Shown here piece after piece: positions 35,087-48,622 of a DNA stretch of 64,000 nucleotides. This DNA is from Gordionus sp. m RMFG-2023. Taxonomy: Eukaryota; Nematomorpha; Gordioida; Chordodea; Parachordodidae. The position numbers and the translations under genes were made by a program. The notes under the pieces are model-generated. The model made no database searches. It was not told where the DNA came from and saw only the letters and a program-made list of their open reading frames with translations. The stretch lies in the NCBI RefSeq assembly GCF_954871325.1, contig NC_088777.1, forward strand, positions 19,197,366 to 19,261,365, in the 5' to 3' direction. How positions within the stretch are numbered: the first letter of the stretch is position 1; the number at the start of each line of letters is the position of its first letter.

Positions 35087-35400
35087 TCATATATAAATAT
35101 CTCTTAGAAAATATTTTTTTCTTCTTAATTTCTTTTTTTTTTGCGTATTGTCTCCTGTCTCTGCCGATAAGGATAACAAAGCATTATTATTAGTCACATA
35201 AATATTCGGGCACACGCGCATCATGTGGTTTCCTCCACATGACCAGCAATCTATTTTTCTTTTTTTCACCATGTCTGAGTTCCATCTTTTATCGACCATC
35301 ATTCGTTTTGTGGGTTCATGTAACATTTCTCTATATCTATGTTGAGCCTCTTCCCTTGCTGCATTCTACCAATTCCTGGATTCTACTGAATTATCGATTT
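35087..35400 (-). mobile_element. LTR-retroelement gag fragment (fossil)
   Basis: A single CCHC zinc knuckle, CWSCGGNHMMRVCPN, follows a charged helix-like segment. The family is probably Ty3/gypsy. It is a fragment, separate from the gag remnant at 43551-43889. Confidence 0.6.
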
Positions 35401-35539
35401 CTCTAATCTCTATTTTTATAATCATATTTCCTACTCTAAAATAGGAAGCCATCTAAAACAGAATTAAATTATACGTATATTACACTATAATCATACCACA
35501 TATTATCTTTACACTTAAATCTGATTTTCTTTTAAAATT

Positions 35540-36500
35540 TAAACTCTCCACATCTATGATACTCATAATTCTTTCAGTTTTGTTAACACCAAAACTAAAC
35601 CATTACAATTTAAAATTAAGATTCTCATAATTGTCACTTATTCATCAGCAAATTTATTATATTTATCATCAATTTTAAACACAAAATTATGATTCTCATA
35701 ATGTTGATATGACCGATTAATACTAACCTTTAAATTGATTTTTTTTTATGTTTATATAAATTGATTTTTTTTATATAAATTGTGTAAATTGATTTTTTTT
35801 ATATATTAATATGAAAATTGTTATATAAGCCTGATTTTTTAGTTTGATAAAAAAAATGTAAAATTTTAAAATAAATTATATAAAATTAAATTTGTAACTT
35901 TGATTTATTCTAAATTAAATAAAATAAACTCGTAACATTCTTAAAAAAAAATCAATTTAAAGGTTAGTATTAATCGGTCATATCAACAGTTCCGCTACAT
36001 ATTTGATTAATTTGAAAAAGTGAAGAATAATTAAAAAATTTTGGGACAATAATAATAAAACAAAGTCCATTGACAAATTAGAAGATTATTTTAAATTTCA
36101 TGATAGTAAGAATACTCTAAGCTTAATAGGTAATTTACCAAATGAATTATATTTAGTCATGAAAGCTGTGTTTCCAAGAGAGTTAAATTCAAGTTATGAT
36201 GAAGCATTGTGTACATTAAAATGTTTATGTCCTACAGAAATAAAAAAAATCAATTTAAAAGTTAGTATTAATCGGTCATATCAACACATAATTATCACTT
36301 GTTATACCTAAAAATCTATTATGTTTATCATCAATTTTCAAATACCCTCAGTTATGATTCTCATAATTTTACCCAACTTGTTAAAACAAATTAATTATGT
36401 CTATCATCAACACTTAAAATTAAGATTCTCATAATTATCACTTGTTATACTAAACAAATACATTATGTTTATCATCAATTTTAAGACTCATTGTTCCTAA
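35540..36500. repeat. Diverged tandem repeat, unit about 70-80 bp
   Basis: Units share AAAATTAAGATTCTCATAAT, ATCACTTGTTATAC and TATGTTTATCATCAATTTT. Copies are recognisable near 35560, 35615, 35690, 36290, 36355 and 36415. The array is interrupted by the inverted-repeat element 35703-36285. It may belong to the terminal region of the adjoining gypsy fossil. Confidence 0.65.
35703..36285. mobile_element. Composite inverted-repeat element with a gag-like interior
   Basis: The termini GTTGATATGACCGATTAATA... and its inverse at 36242-36285 match over about 44 bp with one difference. A third copy of the end lies at 35944-35987, so 35703-35987 is itself a complete 285-bp inverted-repeat unit. The flanks share CATAAT. 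Between 36010 and 36235 a plus-strand stretch resembles a retroelement gag fragment (fossil). Confidence 0.65.
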
Positions 36501-38821
36501 CCTACACACCTAGGTCTTAATTGTTTAATATGCCTTGCATATGTTCCTTCTTGTCCTTCAATTTCTACTTCTACCTTTTCCTTCCTATATTCTTACTTAC
36601 TATACCCTTCCCCCATTTAATTGGACCATCAAAAAGTAGAATCCATACTAAACTTCCAACTTTGAATTTCTCTCCTCATATTATAATTCCTTTGCTTTAT
36701 TTTTTCTTTCATAAAATCTAATTCAGTTCATGTTTTTCTACCTAAAAACATCTCTACTGGTGAATTCCCTTTGCTACTCTTAGTATTGTTATATGCTAAT
36801 AATAATAACCACCATTTTCCCTCTCCGTATTTTTCTTTTTTAACCAATTTTTAACTATAGCCACCATTCGTTAAGCTTATTATTTCTTGGATGTGGTGGA
36901 GATAATAAATGTTCAATCTTCCATCTATCACAAAACTTATTAAATGCTCTGCCTCTGAACGCTGGACCACCATCGGATACTAAGGTCCATTAATCCATAT
37001 TTACTTACAAAATCTTTTATCTTATCTAAAGCTATTTTTGTTGATAGACCTGATACCTGTTGGCAATCTATCCATTTTGAACCTGCATCTAACATAATAA
37101 AATATTTCTTTCTTTCATATTCTAAAAAATCTATGTGTATTCTTTCACATGGCACATTTGTTTCTGTCCATTTATCTTCCATATTTCTTGCTGGTAAATT
37201 TGCACACATATTACATGTTTCACAACTCTTAGCTAATTCTTCTATTTCACTATTCATCTTAGGCCACCAAATGTATTCTCTTGCTTTATTCTTCATTCTT
37301 TCTATGCCTTGATGTCCTGTATGTATTACTCTTGCTTTATTCTTCATTCTTTCTATGCTAGATGTCCTGTATGTATTACGTCTAATGCATCTTTTCTTAA
37401 CTTATTGGGTATCACTAATCGATATCCTCTCAATAAACAATTGTCTTCTATATTTAATTCACTTCTTATATTCTTAAAGGCTTTGTCTTTACCGTTCCAT
37501 TCTGCATCTCCCTTCAAACAAGTTCTAATTTTTATTAATTCTTCATCTTTTTTGGATATCTCCTCTACTATTTAAAAAGTTATAGGTTTTTCTCTTGTAT
37601 CTATTTTCAAAGCTCTTATCACATTACTATTTAATCTTCTTCTTCTTCTTCTATATATTCTAAACTATTGATTACTGGATCATTGTCTTCAATATCTTTA
37701 TCAAACAATCTCGATAATATATCTACTCTTATCTCAACATCCAAATTACCAACTAAAATTAATCATTTTTGTAACCTTGGTGAAATCATAGGTTCTTTAT
37801 TTTCCTTCTTAAATAAATCTACCAAAGGCTTTATGATCGGTATATAAGAAAAACCTTCTTCCAATCAGATATTCTTTGCACTTCGCGCCCGAATTTCACA
37901 GCAAGAGCCTCCTTCTCGATGGTGGAGTAATTTTTCTCAGTGCTACTAAACCGTCTCGATAAAAATAAAATCGGTTTCTCAACATTATCTGTCATCTGTA
38001 ATAAAGCTCCTCCTATACCTTCATTAGATGCATCTATAGCTAATATAATATCTAAGTTCTCATTAAAACAATTTAAAGACGGTTTCTCTATCATCTTTAT
38101 TTTCAATTTATTCGAAACTTTCCTCCTGTGCTTCTCCCCATTCAAACCTTTTATTTTTCTTTAATAAATCATACAACGGTGCGGCAATCTCTGCAAAATT
38201 TTGAACAAAACGATGATAATAATTCGTTGCCCCTAAAAATGCCTGTACTTCCGTTTTATTATTTGGTGCTCTCATGTTCATTAATTAAGTAATTTCATTT
38301 CCCTTTATAATATGTCCTAAATACTTTATTTCTTTTACTCCAAAAACACTCTTATTCATATTAGCTCTTAAACCATTTACTATTATTATATCTTACACTT
38401 TAACTAATCTCATATTGTGTTCTTCTTCTGTTCTACCACATATTAAAACATCATCTAAATAATACATTATTCCCCTTATTCCTTGGAATAAAGCTATATA
38501 GTTCTTTGAAATATTGGAGCTGATACTTTCAAACCAAATGATAAACGGCAAAAAGCAAATAATCCTCTATGCGTTGTAATCGTTAATATCTTACTTGTAT
38601 TCTCACTTACCTTAATTTGCGAGTAATGTTGCTCTTTTTAAATTAGCCAATAATTGTTCTATTCTAGGTAATGGATATTTTTCCTCTATCAACCACGGGT
38701 TAAGCGATACTCTATAGTCTATACATAGTCTTAAACTGTTATCTTATGGGAACTAATGGTGTTGCCCATACACTATGCACTATTGGTCTTATTATTCCTT
38801 CTTTAAGCCTTTTGTCTAATT

Positions 38822-41800
38822 CATAGGCGTAGCCAGGGGGGGGGGCAAGGGGAAATCCCCTTTCCCTTTAGAAATATATCACTTTTCGTAAATATCATTT
38901 TAAACTAATAAAAAATACGTTCCTTAGTCCCCTCCAATTCCCTGTCTCTCAAAAATGTATGCATATATTTTCTTAAACAATAATGAAAGAAATAATGAGA
39001 GTTACTAATTTTTTAAACTTAAACTATTGACTATAATTTATATTTTTTATAAAGATTTATATATAAATATATATAAAAAAAGTGATACCAAAAATGTATT
39101 TTAAAAAATGAAATATGTCATAAGACAAAAGTCAATTTTATATAATTACTATTAATAGATCTATAACTAAGTAAATAAATATGGTTAAATATAATTTTAT
39201 ATAGTGAATTATTTTAATTTATTTTTCTTAATAAAAGTAAAATTTAATTACAAAATTATTAATAAAATTAATTTATAAATTTAATAAAAAATTAACATAA
39301 CCATATTCCCATTTTTTTTAAATTTCCTTCCAATTTATTTTTAAAATTTATTTTGCAATTTTTTGACCGAGCAACAAGCATTATATTTGTTTTAAAATTG
39401 ATTTGGACATCAGAAAATATCTTTTAAATAATGTAAATGAAAAAGGTAATTCTATATTTATTATAATAAACATTAATTTCCTATCAAGATCATCATCGCA
39501 AAAAATTGATTCAATTTCAAGTAAAAATTGGGTATCAGAAATATTATATAACAATCATGAAAATATATCAAAAAGAAGGAAATTATAATAAATTTAACAA
39601 GGATTGATGAACGTATATTTTTTATTTATAATGAATTTATATATCTTTTTTTAGTGATGTTGCTGGGAGATAATAATTCTCTAAATATAAGAGACCTTGA
39701 TTCAAGTAAGAACTATTTGAATATTAACATAACAATTATTATTAGTTGTTATTGACATCCAGGCAGTCCCAATAGGTATTTTATTTTAATATCATTATGT
39801 AATTTGCATTTTTTAAGTTAATGTTGTTGATGAAAGATCTGCAGTAAACTTATACAAAGAGTTCAAAATATGGATAGTAAAATTTCTATTTTAAAAATAT
39901 GTAAATTTTAGGTACTTTACCATTTGACATAAGCAATTATGTTCAATTGGGTGTAGCCCCCAAAGACTTTAATATACTAGAGAGTATATATAGGTCACCC
40001 AATAATTATAAATTTCCAAGAGATCTTTCTAGCAGGAAATTAAAATTTCAATTTAATGTTTAACACTTGGCCTTGGTTGGCTTACTCACCTTCACAAAAT
40101 GGGGCGTAAATATTGTGTTCTATTTGGACCAAAATATGCTGGTAAAGGTGAACAAAAATTAAAGCGACTTGTGAATTGCCCATATAGACGTTGGAAAGAT
40201 GCAGGAGAGAATTTTGAAAATCAACAAAACAATTTATACCATAAAAATACACAAAATATTATATCATCTCTTAGAGTAATTAATGCTAATGATAGAGATT
40301 CTATCATTCATATAATAGGTAAACCATTAAAAATTATTATAAGAGAGAGGCCCACAAAGCTACCAGTTTAATTGGCCAACCTTTTGGGTTTCATATTTTA
40401 TGGCCTTATAATTATTTATTTTTTATAAAGATCAAGGTAAAAAGAAAATAGCAAATGAAAATAGACGAAAATTATCTCCTATAATAGATGCAATAATTAC
40501 ATGTGGAAATCAATGTATGGCATTAAGAGGTCATCGAGATTCAGGTTTATTTAAGGATGATACAAATGAAAATGATGGGAACTTTAGAGCTATTCTCAGA
40601 AACCGAGCAATTGGAGGATGAGCTCAGGATTAACTTGTTAAATGCATCGAAAAATGCTACGTATTTAAGCCCCACCATTCAAAACGAAATCATTGATGTG
40701 TGTAATGATTTAATCTTAAGAAAGGTAGTTGCCTACATTAACAAGTCTCCATTCTTTTCAGTCTTGGCAGATGAATCAACTGATATATCTGGCATAGAGC
40801 AAATGTCCTTGTGTGGTCGATATTTATGTTCTGAAAATGGTAAAATTTATATTTATTTTATATAAATTATTATCATTTATATAGATGAAGTTCAAATAAA
40901 AGAAGACTTTTTGCAATTTATTCCGATTCAAGATATGAGAGGTGAATGTCTTGATGTTCATCTTAAAAAAATTAATATTAATGTTAATTTTATGCGGGGA
41001 CAAGGATATGATGGTGCTTCTGCTATGAGTGGACATTTAAATGGTGTTCAATCACACTTAATAAAAAAATATCCTACTGCAATTTATGTACATTGTGCAT
41101 CGCATTCCCTAAATCTATCCATTTCTGATTGTTGCTCAATTCCCGTTATTCGTAGTACCATGGGTTTATTAAACTTTTATTTTAATTATAATCATATATT
41201 TAAAAAGGCACAATAGGCAAGGTATATGATATGTTCAAGTATCCAAAAAGATCTAATGCCTCAAAAATATTCTGGCTAAGGAAGAATTTGGCAATAATCA
41301 TCATAAACTTGTGAAAATGTGCCCTACAAGATGGGTCCTACGACATGAATAGGTAGCAGTTTTTCTTGAATTAGTTGACCCGATAATTGTTGTATTGGAG
41401 GAAATATGTGGATGGACAGATACATCAGTGGTGGCAGAAGCCAATGGAATCTTGAAAGCGATTCAAGATCCTGAGTTTTTATTGGCCATTAATTGCATTA
41501 ACACTCTCTTCTGCCACACAATATTTTTATGCAGAGCCTTGCAAAGAGTGAACCAAGATATGATTCAGGCATTGATCTTAGCTGAAGATGCATATAATGC
41601 TATTTTACCGATAAGAAAAAATGCTGATTGTGAATTTAGAACGATTTTTAACAAAGTTCAAAAAAAAGTGCAATCTTATAATATGATAATAAGCATGCGA
41701 AGCATAGTATCAAGACAAGTACATAGGAATAATATTTCCTTACAATCAGTTGAGGAGTATTACAAAATTATTATTTTTATACCACTTATGGACACTTTTT

Positions 41801-42586
41801 TAACTCTAATTAAAGAATGTTTATTAAACCATAAACTTTTGCTAAGTAACTTTCAAATTTTGTTATCCTCTAATCCATCTGTGAACATTTCGGATGACAT
41901 TAGAAATAAAATTCAGTATTTATATAATTTTTATTTGCAAGATATGGTAGACCGAATTAGAAGTAATAAGTGAATTTAAATATTGTTTTGCCAATTTAAA
42001 AAGAATGGATATAAAGCCTGATAATGCATTAAATGCACTGAATATTTGTAAACACACACTAATTGAATTTCCGAACATAACAAAATTATTTCAAATTATA
42101 GCATGCCTCCCAATTACGACATGTACAAATGAAAGAACTTTCTCTAATTTAAGAAGACTAAAAACATACTTACGAAATACTACCTCACAAAATAGATTAA
42201 ATGGTTTAGCGCTATTAAATATTAATCGGGAATTAACACCAGATAATACTGAAATAATTAATGAATTATCAAATTCTAAAAGAAAATTAGATATAACATT
42301 ATAAATTATTACCACGTTTTTGCATAATCTATCTTATATTACACAAAACATAAATTATTACCACGTTTTTGTATGATCTATCTTATGACATAACATAAAT
42401 TAATACCACATTTTTGTGTGATCTATTAACAATAAACTAATAAAAATATATTTGATATTTCTTCCGGGCTTATTATTTTAGGATTAATAACCCAGCCGAA
42501 GGCCCGCCAAAAAGGGGGTCTGGGGGCGAAGTCTTCAGAAATTTTGTAATCCCCCCCCCCTTAGGAAAATCCTGGCTACGCCTAAG
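38822..42586 (+). mobile_element. ZMYM1-like hAT transposon inserted in the gypsy fossil
   Basis: The ends are CATAGGCGTAGCCAGG and, inverted, CTTAGGCGTAGCCAGG, bordered inward by G10/C10 runs. Exact 8-bp duplication GTCTAATT at 38814-38821 and 42587-42594. It encodes one transposase on the plus strand, interrupted by frameshifts. The same terminal type appears in hAT-C and in the element ending at 60676. Confidence 0.92.
39403..42304 (+). pseudogene. ZMYM1-like hAT transposase (TTF finger, DUF4371-like, hAT dimerisation)
   Basis: In order: an N-terminal DIRKYLLNNVNEKGN segment (39403), a TTF-type zinc-finger region with APKDFNILESIYRSPNNYKF and YCVLFGPKYAGKGEQKL (39910-40200), DGNFRAILRNRA and LLNASKNATYLSPTIQNEI (40590-40700), FFSVLADESTDISGIEQMSL (first Asp), GQGYDGASAMSGHLNGVQSH (second Asp) with VHCASHSLNLSI, and NERTFSNLRRLKTYLRNTT plus LNGLALLNINREL at the C-terminus (to 42304). 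The reading moves between frames at several points (around 40590, 40865-40911, 41216-41395 and 41973-42005); some of these could be short introns, others frameshifts. The catalytic residues remain visible. Confidence 0.85.
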
Positions 42587-43900
42587 GTCTAATTTTTTAT
42601 CTATCTCTTCTATCTAAGAAAACGTTAATCTTCTTATGCCGCAAAATTTAGATCGATAATTTTCTTCTAATCGTAAATCTACTTCAAAATCTTTAAGAGT
42701 ACCTAATTCTTCTTTAAAGACTTCCTTATACCTATTCAATATATTCTTTATTTCTTTGTTGAAATTATCCTCAACAACATTCAGTTCTACCATATTCTTA
42801 ATTCCTTGATGTTTGACTTTGACTAAATCTACCTCTATTGTCCTTATATCTCCTGTTTCCTTATTTTCTTCTATGTTGCTTCTATATCTAATTAAAAATT
42901 CTGGTACTCGATTTCTCAGTTTATCCAGAACTACTTCCTGTTTAACTACACAAGGTAACTCAGTCTTATCCTTATCCTCATTTCTTATTATCTTATTATC
43001 TTTTTAGTTAATTTGTTGTTTTCGCTGACATTTTCAAACAAAGACCACCAATTATAATCAGGACCTATCTTCTTAATGTCATTCCAACCTAAAATCGGCT
43101 CGATCTTTAAAGTAGTTATCCATAAAGTTATATCTTTATTAATTCCAGGCAACCTTATCATATAATAACCTAAAATTTTAACAATGCTACCATCTAATTG
43201 CTTGGCTCTTATCTTTCTTACCACAAATTCTTCTTCTGGCCAAAATTTATTGAAATCTTTTATACTCAACAGGCTAATCTCCGCTCCTGTATCCAATAAA
43301 AAACATAATCTACTTCCTTAATCTTTATATTAATTCTCGGGCATCTATTCTTCTTTAAAAAATCTTCTAATTCTATATTTCGTATTTCTTCACCAATCAC
43401 ATTATTTGTTCTATATATTTTAAAATTACTTTCTATCTTTCTATCTCTCATTTTATCTATACTACCATTATTATTACATGATTTATAATTAAAAAAATTC
43501 AAAAATTTATTATTAACAAAATTATCATAAAAATCAAAATTCTTTTCTAGTCAAATCTTACACCTTTCCTGTGTGTGTCCTTCTTGACCACAATTAGTAC
43601 ATCTCATGATCAAATTATTCATTCTACATCTTATTGCTACGTGGCCATTCTTGCCACATCTCGCGCACTTTAAATCTTTGGTTAATTCACACTGTCGCGA
43701 CATGTGACCCGGCTGACCACAATTATAGCACCTTATCTGTCGGTAATTATCTATAGGTCTTATCTTATCTTCTTCTCTTATTAAATTTCTCAATTTTTCT
43801 ACTTCTCTACTTTCTATTTTAATATAAGCCGTATTTCTTCCTATTGTTATACCTAATACAAAAACTAAAAACACAAGAACTATTAACAAAGTTATCCATT

Positions 43901-46900
43901 AAAAAATTCCTCATATTTATCTGTGCAATATACATTACAGAGTACTTAATAAAAATTTAATTAAAAAAAGTTTAATTGAATAAAGAAAAACTATAAATAT
44001 TAAAAATACTGTATAACATAAATATTTCATTGATTTATATTATTTTTTACCTTAAATTTTCCTTTGTGAACTTTTCCGTCCCTGGTTCAATTTTATTTTA
44101 TATTTTCCTCTCTCCAGCACCACTTTTAAGATTTGTGTGTGTTAGAGAAAGACTTCTAAGTTGAGAATAATTTATTTATTTAAAGATAATATATAATGAA
44201 TCTAATTAATACAAAATACAATCGATTAATAAATTAAAGTTAACAATTTCGTATATAAGAAAAAAAAACATAATAATGGTTTTTTGATTTTTGTCATGCT
44301 TTATATATCTATGCATAAAATATAATCTTTTTTTCTCAAATTTGAATAATAATCTTTTTAGCTTGCATATTACAAAATATAATTTTTATACTTATTCATA
44401 TAACAATTCATAAAATATAATACTTTTCTTAATTTTGAATAATCAACTTTTATGCTTCAACTTATCTCTTATAAAATATATTTTATTTTTGCTTAAATAT
44501 TAAAAATAATCATTATTTGCATAATAATAATCATTTGCATAATACAACAATTAGTATCAATTTTTTTAACATAATATAAGAATACTTTTAAATTTTTAAC
44601 GTAGCATAAAGATTATATCAATTTTATTTAAGAATTTTTTAAGAAAATGAACATGGGAAGCTGATTCCCTTGCTTATATGGACGCTTCGTTACTGCCTTA
44701 TATATTTCATTTTTGCGATGAATAAAAAATTTCACACTCTGCCATTTTCCAGGCTGTGCACATTTATATTTATAATTCTAAATTTAAAAACATATTTTAT
44801 TTTAACAGTATGATAAATATTTTAGCACATTTCATAGGTTTACGCTCCTTTATTTTCATAATAAAAGAGGGCGGTATTCTCCAGCTACTACCTATTATGA
44901 TTTACAGTTTTCTTAGGGTTAGGCTTGTAGTATTTTACATGGTCTTTTGATATCCTTTACTAAATTTGCTATTTTATATTTATTTTGGATATGAACAAAA
45001 ATTAACCAAATTATTATTGTCATAAGTCTCGGTTGTAGTATTTTAATAAGGGCTTAACTATAATATTCACATGAGCATTTGCAGATTTTATCCCCCAAAA
45101 CTACCTAGCAAAAATCTTAGATTATCAACAAAATTGAAAATGATTTTCAAAAGACATGAAATTTTTTTTTAAAAAAATTGACTTGGAAGATTATCCCAAT
45201 AGATTTATTTTAAAAGATATTTTACAACAAGGATCCAAAATTTTTAACAAAATTCATGCTCGAGTATTCTTATAAATGTTTTTCGTTTTTTATATTAAAA
45301 TAAATATATATATAAATATTATGCTATATGATTGTCTATAACCCTCGCATTTTCCATTTTTGGAAGTGAAGAGAGCATATAATTAAACTATACGCCTAAA
45401 ATAACTAATAATATTTCTAAATTAAAAAGGATACAAAAAGATTGATTTTTTAACTCATTTTCAAACACTAGTAGATGCGATAATAGATGGGATTCTTAAA
45501 AGTTGACTTATTATTATCGAATCAATTATATATTTATATCTTTTACTATTTTGATATATTATGATCACTTAATAATTTCATCTATAATATATTTTTTGGT
45601 TTTTGAACTCAAATGATTGGGTAAAACTTTCACAGAATGAATAATTAAAAATTAACTAGTAACATATTTAAGGAAACTCGTAGAAAACGAAAAAATATAA
45701 AAGCTTCAGAACAAAGTCTATTCTAAAATCTCATCTCTTTATGAATGGAAAATCATTGGGAAATTCAGATAGTTGACTAGAGATATTTTTAAACAACATG
45801 GATTATTTTATCATTATCAGATCTTCTCTTGATAATATTTTTAATTTACAAATTAATTGTATGGTTTCTTATATTGTTAATAGAGGGCACTTAATAATGT
45901 TATTTGTTTGATAACCAAAATATTTTGTATTATATTTTATGATTTAGGAGACATTTTAAAAAGGCGAACGTCGCTAAAAAAATTTTAATCTTGATTTTCT
46001 AAAAATTAACTTGATAAAATTTAATATATTTTTATAATATTTCGATGAATAATAAATTAGGAAATTTCATTAAAAAAATGAATAACGAGTTTTTTAGAGT
46101 TATAAAGATTAACACGACGTTTTTTAGCCACTCAGTAAATAATCGCTAATAAATTTTTGATATAGGAATCGGAGCTAGTCGGCGCAATATTTTCCATAAT
46201 CAGCATAAGTCTGAAAATAGGCTGTATTTGAATTCATAAAACACCAGGAGATAGTGCAAATATTTACCTAAATTAATTCATTAATAAATATTTTTATATT
46301 TTATACAATTTTTTCAAGATTGATTCTAGTAAAAGCAAATTTTCTTCCAACAATTCAATTATTTTGTTAAGTCTGTTATAGATTATTTAATATTATTATC
46401 CCAATTTTCATGTACAATGTTTTTTTGATATAATCTACCATTTAAAGTGATAAAATATGACATTCTTTAATTTAAAAAAATGGCTAAAATTTTTAATAAA
46501 TATTTTTTGATTTTTATTAATTCTATTGCATTATAATTTAGAATTAATTTAAATTTATTTATATCCAATTATAATATATTATTATATAAATATATTCATA
46601 TTTTTTAATCATAATTGAATTTATTCGACTACCCTGATTCTGCTAGCTCCTAGTTACTAATATTTAATACCTTCAAAAAATATGTTTAAACATGATGATT
46701 ATAAACTTTCTGAAATGCTAAAAGAGGGTTTAAATTTCATATAATGTCAATTTATTATTTTTAAACTCTTCATATTTTTATACCGCTTAATATTGTAGTG
46801 TAAAACATCATAATTTTACCTAAAAAAACACATTTTATCAGAAAAAAATAAAATACCTGAGGGGAATAAAATATTTATTGCCTCAAATATACATATTATA

Positions 46901-47560
46901 GAATTCTATTACATTATTAAATTTGAATTTCTAAACATTCCTGGTTTTAAAATAGAATCCCTTGAACTGACAAACCCCATGCACCGACCTTCCCTGGTCT
47001 CTCCTATTTATTTTTTCCCCTTTACCAAAATTAATCGCTTATAACTTATTATAATTTATTTTACTTTGATATTATAGGTTCATTTTTTTATTATTTGAAT
47101 TATATTTTAAAAATAACACCTCATAGAAGGAGGAATAGGATTTTTTGCTTCTGAAATTTCTCGACATTAATCGCAGTTTCCAAAACATAAATTTTTATTT
47201 AAAAATGACCGCCATTTTTTTAAACTAGAAATTAATATTATTAGCAATTATTAATCGCACTCATTTTAATCAAGTATATTTGAATCATCAATTATTTTTA
47301 TAGATGGCTGCCAATGTTTTTGAAGTAAGAAATTGTTAATATTAACAATTGCATTTGCAGTCAATTTTATCCCTTTGCTTTGATAGATATTTTATATTCA
47401 TACTGTCAAAAACACCGAATTAATAAAATTAGGCTTTAAATTCCTCATTAATTAATACACATTTTGCCAAAGAATAATAAAAATAATTTTCAAAAACCAA
47501 TTATCTGTTTGGCTCAATGCTTTAAATAAGACTTGTTCTTAATGCCTTGCAAATTTAATT
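43901..47560. other. Gene-poor AT-rich region
   Basis: No supported gene. The part just right of 43900 may hold the 5' terminal region of the gypsy fossil, but no repeat partner was recognised. Confidence 0.45.
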
Positions 47561-47564
47561 TATT

Positions 47565-47870
47565 TCGAAGACAGACCCGAAATATTTTATTAATTTTAAG
47601 GCCCGAGTCCATCCAAATTTTTATTTAAAGTATGGTCCTGCCCCAAATTTAATAAAAAATATTAAACGTATAATTTATACAATTAAGTAAAATAAAATTC
47701 ATTTACCCTATTAAAGAAAACCTTCTATTTTATTGCTTGGAATCTTTTTTATATATTTTGAGTCAAAAACAAATGAAAACCCGAGCTCAATTTTCAAAAA
47801 AATTGTTTTTAGACCCAAGCCCGACTTTAGATACATTTTCAGGTTTCACTCGGTCTGTCTAAAAACCGAT
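47565..47870. mobile_element. Possible decayed hAT-1-family MITE
   Basis: GC-rich motifs (AGACCCGAAAT, AAGGCCCGAGTCC, ACCCGAGCTC, GACCCAAGCCCGAC) spaced in AT-rich sequence, as in the subterminal regions of hAT-1. Ends not identified. Confidence 0.35.
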
Positions 47871-47929
47871 AATTTTAAAAATGTAATTTTCATTAAACTG
47901 CATTATTTGATATAGCAACTGAGGTAATT

Positions 47930-48290
47930 TATTTGCGATAATACATTCATGATAATGCCTTCACGCTGATGCATTTGCGCTAATGCTTTCGCGTATGCAT
48001 ATGCTCTAACATTTTCGCGATAATACATTAGCTGTAAAACATTCGCTGTAATACATTCGCCATTATACATTCGCGATAATGCTTTCGCGGTAGTACATTC
48101 GCTATAATATTATCGCTGAAGTATATTTGATAAATGCACTTATGGTATTAATTTAGATGTATTATATTCACGGTAGTGCATTCGCTGTAATGCATTCTCG
48201 TAAATAGCTTTTAATGTAATCGACATTCACTGTAAAGCATTTACGATAATGCATCTTGCGCTAAAATTTTCGCATGATATGTAACCTTTT
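47930..48290. repeat. Degenerate tandem repeat with a TAATACATTCGCGA core
   Basis: About 20 imperfect units of 13-17 bp alternate ATAATACATT or ATAATGCATT with TCGCG/TCGCTG. Unit length drifts, as in an old minisatellite. No open frame runs through it. Confidence 0.8.
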
Positions 48291-48364
48291 AACACATTAT
48301 TCATCATAAAATAAATATAATAAATCCAACGGTTAACATAATCATATTATGCAAAATGTATTTT

Positions 48365-48622
48365 TTATAAACGAATTTGAACGCTTCCGTTTTTTGAACT
48401 ATTTTTAACGCAAAAGTATTCAGTTTTTTGCGAATAGATGAACCCGAATGAATTCGTTTGTTTGAAAATATTTAAAGCACTATCATTTAAATCTATTAAA
48501 AATGTCCATACCCCCGCCCCTTCACGGCCCATCTTCGTTTTAAGGACAATTTCAAAAGACCAGGGGGTATAAACCCTAATATCCATGTTCAAAGGCTCTC
48601 CCCTACTCTTGAAATTTGCCAT
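48365..48622 (-). CDS. Orphan open frame, 85 codons, possible exon
   Basis: The first half (MANFKSRGEPLNMDIRVYTP and FEIVLKTKMGREGAGVWTF) has balanced composition and a GC content above its surroundings. The second half drifts to low complexity. I recognise no family. It could be an exon of an unknown host gene, a transposon remnant, or chance. Confidence 0.25.
   Translation of the reverse strand: MANFKSRGEPLNMDIRVYTPWSFEIVLKTKMGREGAGVWTFLIDLNDSALNIFKQTNSFGFIYSQKTEYFCVKNSSKNGSVQIRL

Larger units (their letters stand above)
36500..43900 (-). mobile_element. Ty3/gypsy LTR retrotransposon fossil, minus strand
   Basis: Parts in transcriptional order: gag CCHC knuckles (43551-43889), aspartic protease (42988-43296), reverse transcriptase (about 42960-42590 and 38820-38160), RNase H (37831-38145) and integrase with its zinc-binding start (36530-37350). 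The element is broken many times and is split by a 3.8-kb hAT insertion. I could not delimit LTRs. Domain order RT-RH-IN marks the Ty3/gypsy group. It is old relative to the hAT inside it. Confidence 0.85.

Noticed and set aside
35540-36500. CRISPR-like array
   Set aside because: The repeats are diverged, the spacers are not unique spacers of constant length, and the context is eukaryotic.
44100-44700. LTR of the gypsy fossil
   Set aside because: No second copy of the sequence was found at the other side of the element.
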